Shown: one piece after another, positions 63,044 through 64,000 of the stretch
How positions within the stretch are numbered: position 1 is the stretch's first letter
Layout of the letters: the number at the start of each line of letters is the position of its first letter
The notes under the pieces: model-generated
Databases searched by the model: none
What the model was told of the DNA's origin: nothing
What the model saw: the letters and a program-made list of their open reading frames with translations, nothing else
Program-made: the position numbers and the translations under genes
From: Strongyloides papillosus
Taxonomy: Eukaryota > Nematoda > Chromadorea > Rhabditida > Strongyloididae
Assembly (NCBI GenBank): GCA_005656395.1
Contig: SRSI01000013.1
Span: 1,426,001-1,490,000, forward strand
Direction of reading: 5' to 3'
Length of the DNA stretch: 64,000 nucleotides

Positions 63044-64000
63044 AAGAAAAAAAAATAATAGTTTTAATGTACTACTCATTGGTTTTTATTACATAATTTC
63101 AGTTTAATTAGTTTGTTTAATCATTAATTAATTTTTGAACAACTTTCAATAACCGTGTTATTCTAAAGTTTTTGGTAAAAGAACAACTAATTTCCATTGA
63201 AAGATAATTTTAATTCATGGTAATACAACAGAAGCATTAAGCTTCATTAATCATTTTGTCATTTAATTCAATATTTTTAATATTAAAATGAATATTTAAT
63301 AAAAAGTTTTCATGGTTTTTCATTTTTATTATTGTTTATGGCATTAGATGAAATAAAATAGAACCTCCCAGATTATTTGAATTGATAATAATATATAAAT
63401 GCACATAATCATTGAATAGATGTAAATAGATTAATGAGGTATATATCTATTATATGAATTGCCTAAGAAAAAATGTTGTCAAATTAAAGTTTTAATTATT
63501 TCATTTTATATATGATTAATTTTAATGAGTCTAAAAAAGATGATATATTGTTCGATATTAAAATGACAAATACTTAAAGGATTTTTATTATAAATTGAAT
63601 GGAATTTTTATTTCTTTTAAATATATTATAATATAAAACATATATTATCTAATTTTTTAATACCTTTTTCTATTTTAAAATTTAACTGTACTTATTATTA
63701 CTGGTAATAAAAACATCCAACTTGTAGAAAGGTAAATTGACAGAACAAGTTTAATAATTTATTCTCACATTATTGTTTAAAGAAACCTTAATTCGAGTAT
63801 ATTTTATAGTGTTAAATTTCTATTATTTTGTATATTGCTTTATTTCTAAAATAATTTAAAAGATCCACTTAACGGTGTATACATTTGAAAAGTGTATTTT
63901 AGGACTGACAAAACATTTATATTTTATGTAATGATTTGTCTGATAAAATTAACTAAATTTTTGGTTAAATAAAAGAAAGCATACATTTATAACATTTTTA
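63044..64000. other. 3' flank of the PAQR gene, no supported gene
   Basis: Contains the probable PAQR 3' UTR, with AATAAA at 63352-63357 about 310 bases after the stop. The remainder to the window edge is AT-rich without a recognised feature. Confidence 0.55.

Overview
The window is eukaryotic, very AT-rich DNA that reads as a nematode chromosome segment, most likely from the Strongyloides group. Coding exons are broken by very short introns, mostly 36-60 bp, with GTAAG-type donors and TTTNAG/TTTAAG acceptors. The base composition is extremely A+T-rich. Most start codons are preceded, 0-50 bases upstream, by an unpaired splice acceptor, as expected for spliced-leader trans-splicing. The proteins are animal families. 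The genus is inferred from composition and gene structure; no species marker was seen.

I support 15 protein-coding genes, which cover roughly 37% of the window. I found no rRNA, convincing tRNA, CRISPR array or transposon. From left to right: an SLC12-family cation-chloride cotransporter-like carrier (+, 3540-5638); two tandem TMEM86/YhhN-like membrane proteins (-, 5882-6622 and 6880-7634), the outer one lacking conserved acidic residues; an intronless UDP-glycosyltransferase (+, 9070-10584); a class A neuropeptide-type GPCR (+, 16791-18612); an ephrin (+, 24462-27698); the U1 snRNP 70K protein (+, 30883-32493); an anoctamin/TMEM16 protein (+, 33286-37739); a fatty-acid amide hydrolase (+, 38459-40204); an unrecognised protein (-, 42430-43198); a fibronectin-III ectodomain resembling R3-type receptor tyrosine phosphatases but with no phosphatase domain (+, 46634-50402); a CNNM-type transporter (+, 52198-54719); a KIF19-like kinesin-8 (+, 56617-59039); a Rac GTPase (-, 59522-60145); and an adiponectin-receptor/PAQR protein (+, 61311-63043).

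These are dispersed single genes rather than one pathway. Several act at the cell surface or in neuronal and developmental signalling (GPCR, ephrin, FN3 protein, Rac). Others act in membrane lipid metabolism and homeostasis (TMEM86, FAAH, anoctamin, PAQR). Large gaps (10.6-16.8 kb, 18.6-24.5 kb, 27.7-30.9 kb, 43.2-46.6 kb) hold no gene I can support.

I did not find an obviously new multi-gene system. The best leads are the phosphatase-less RPTP-like ectodomain, the probable TMEM86 pseudoenzyme beside an intact copy, possible alternative microexons in the anoctamin and U1-70K genes, a palindromic two-way polyadenylation site, a cluster of GATA sites before the UGT gene, a pre-miRNA-like hairpin and an orphan gene.
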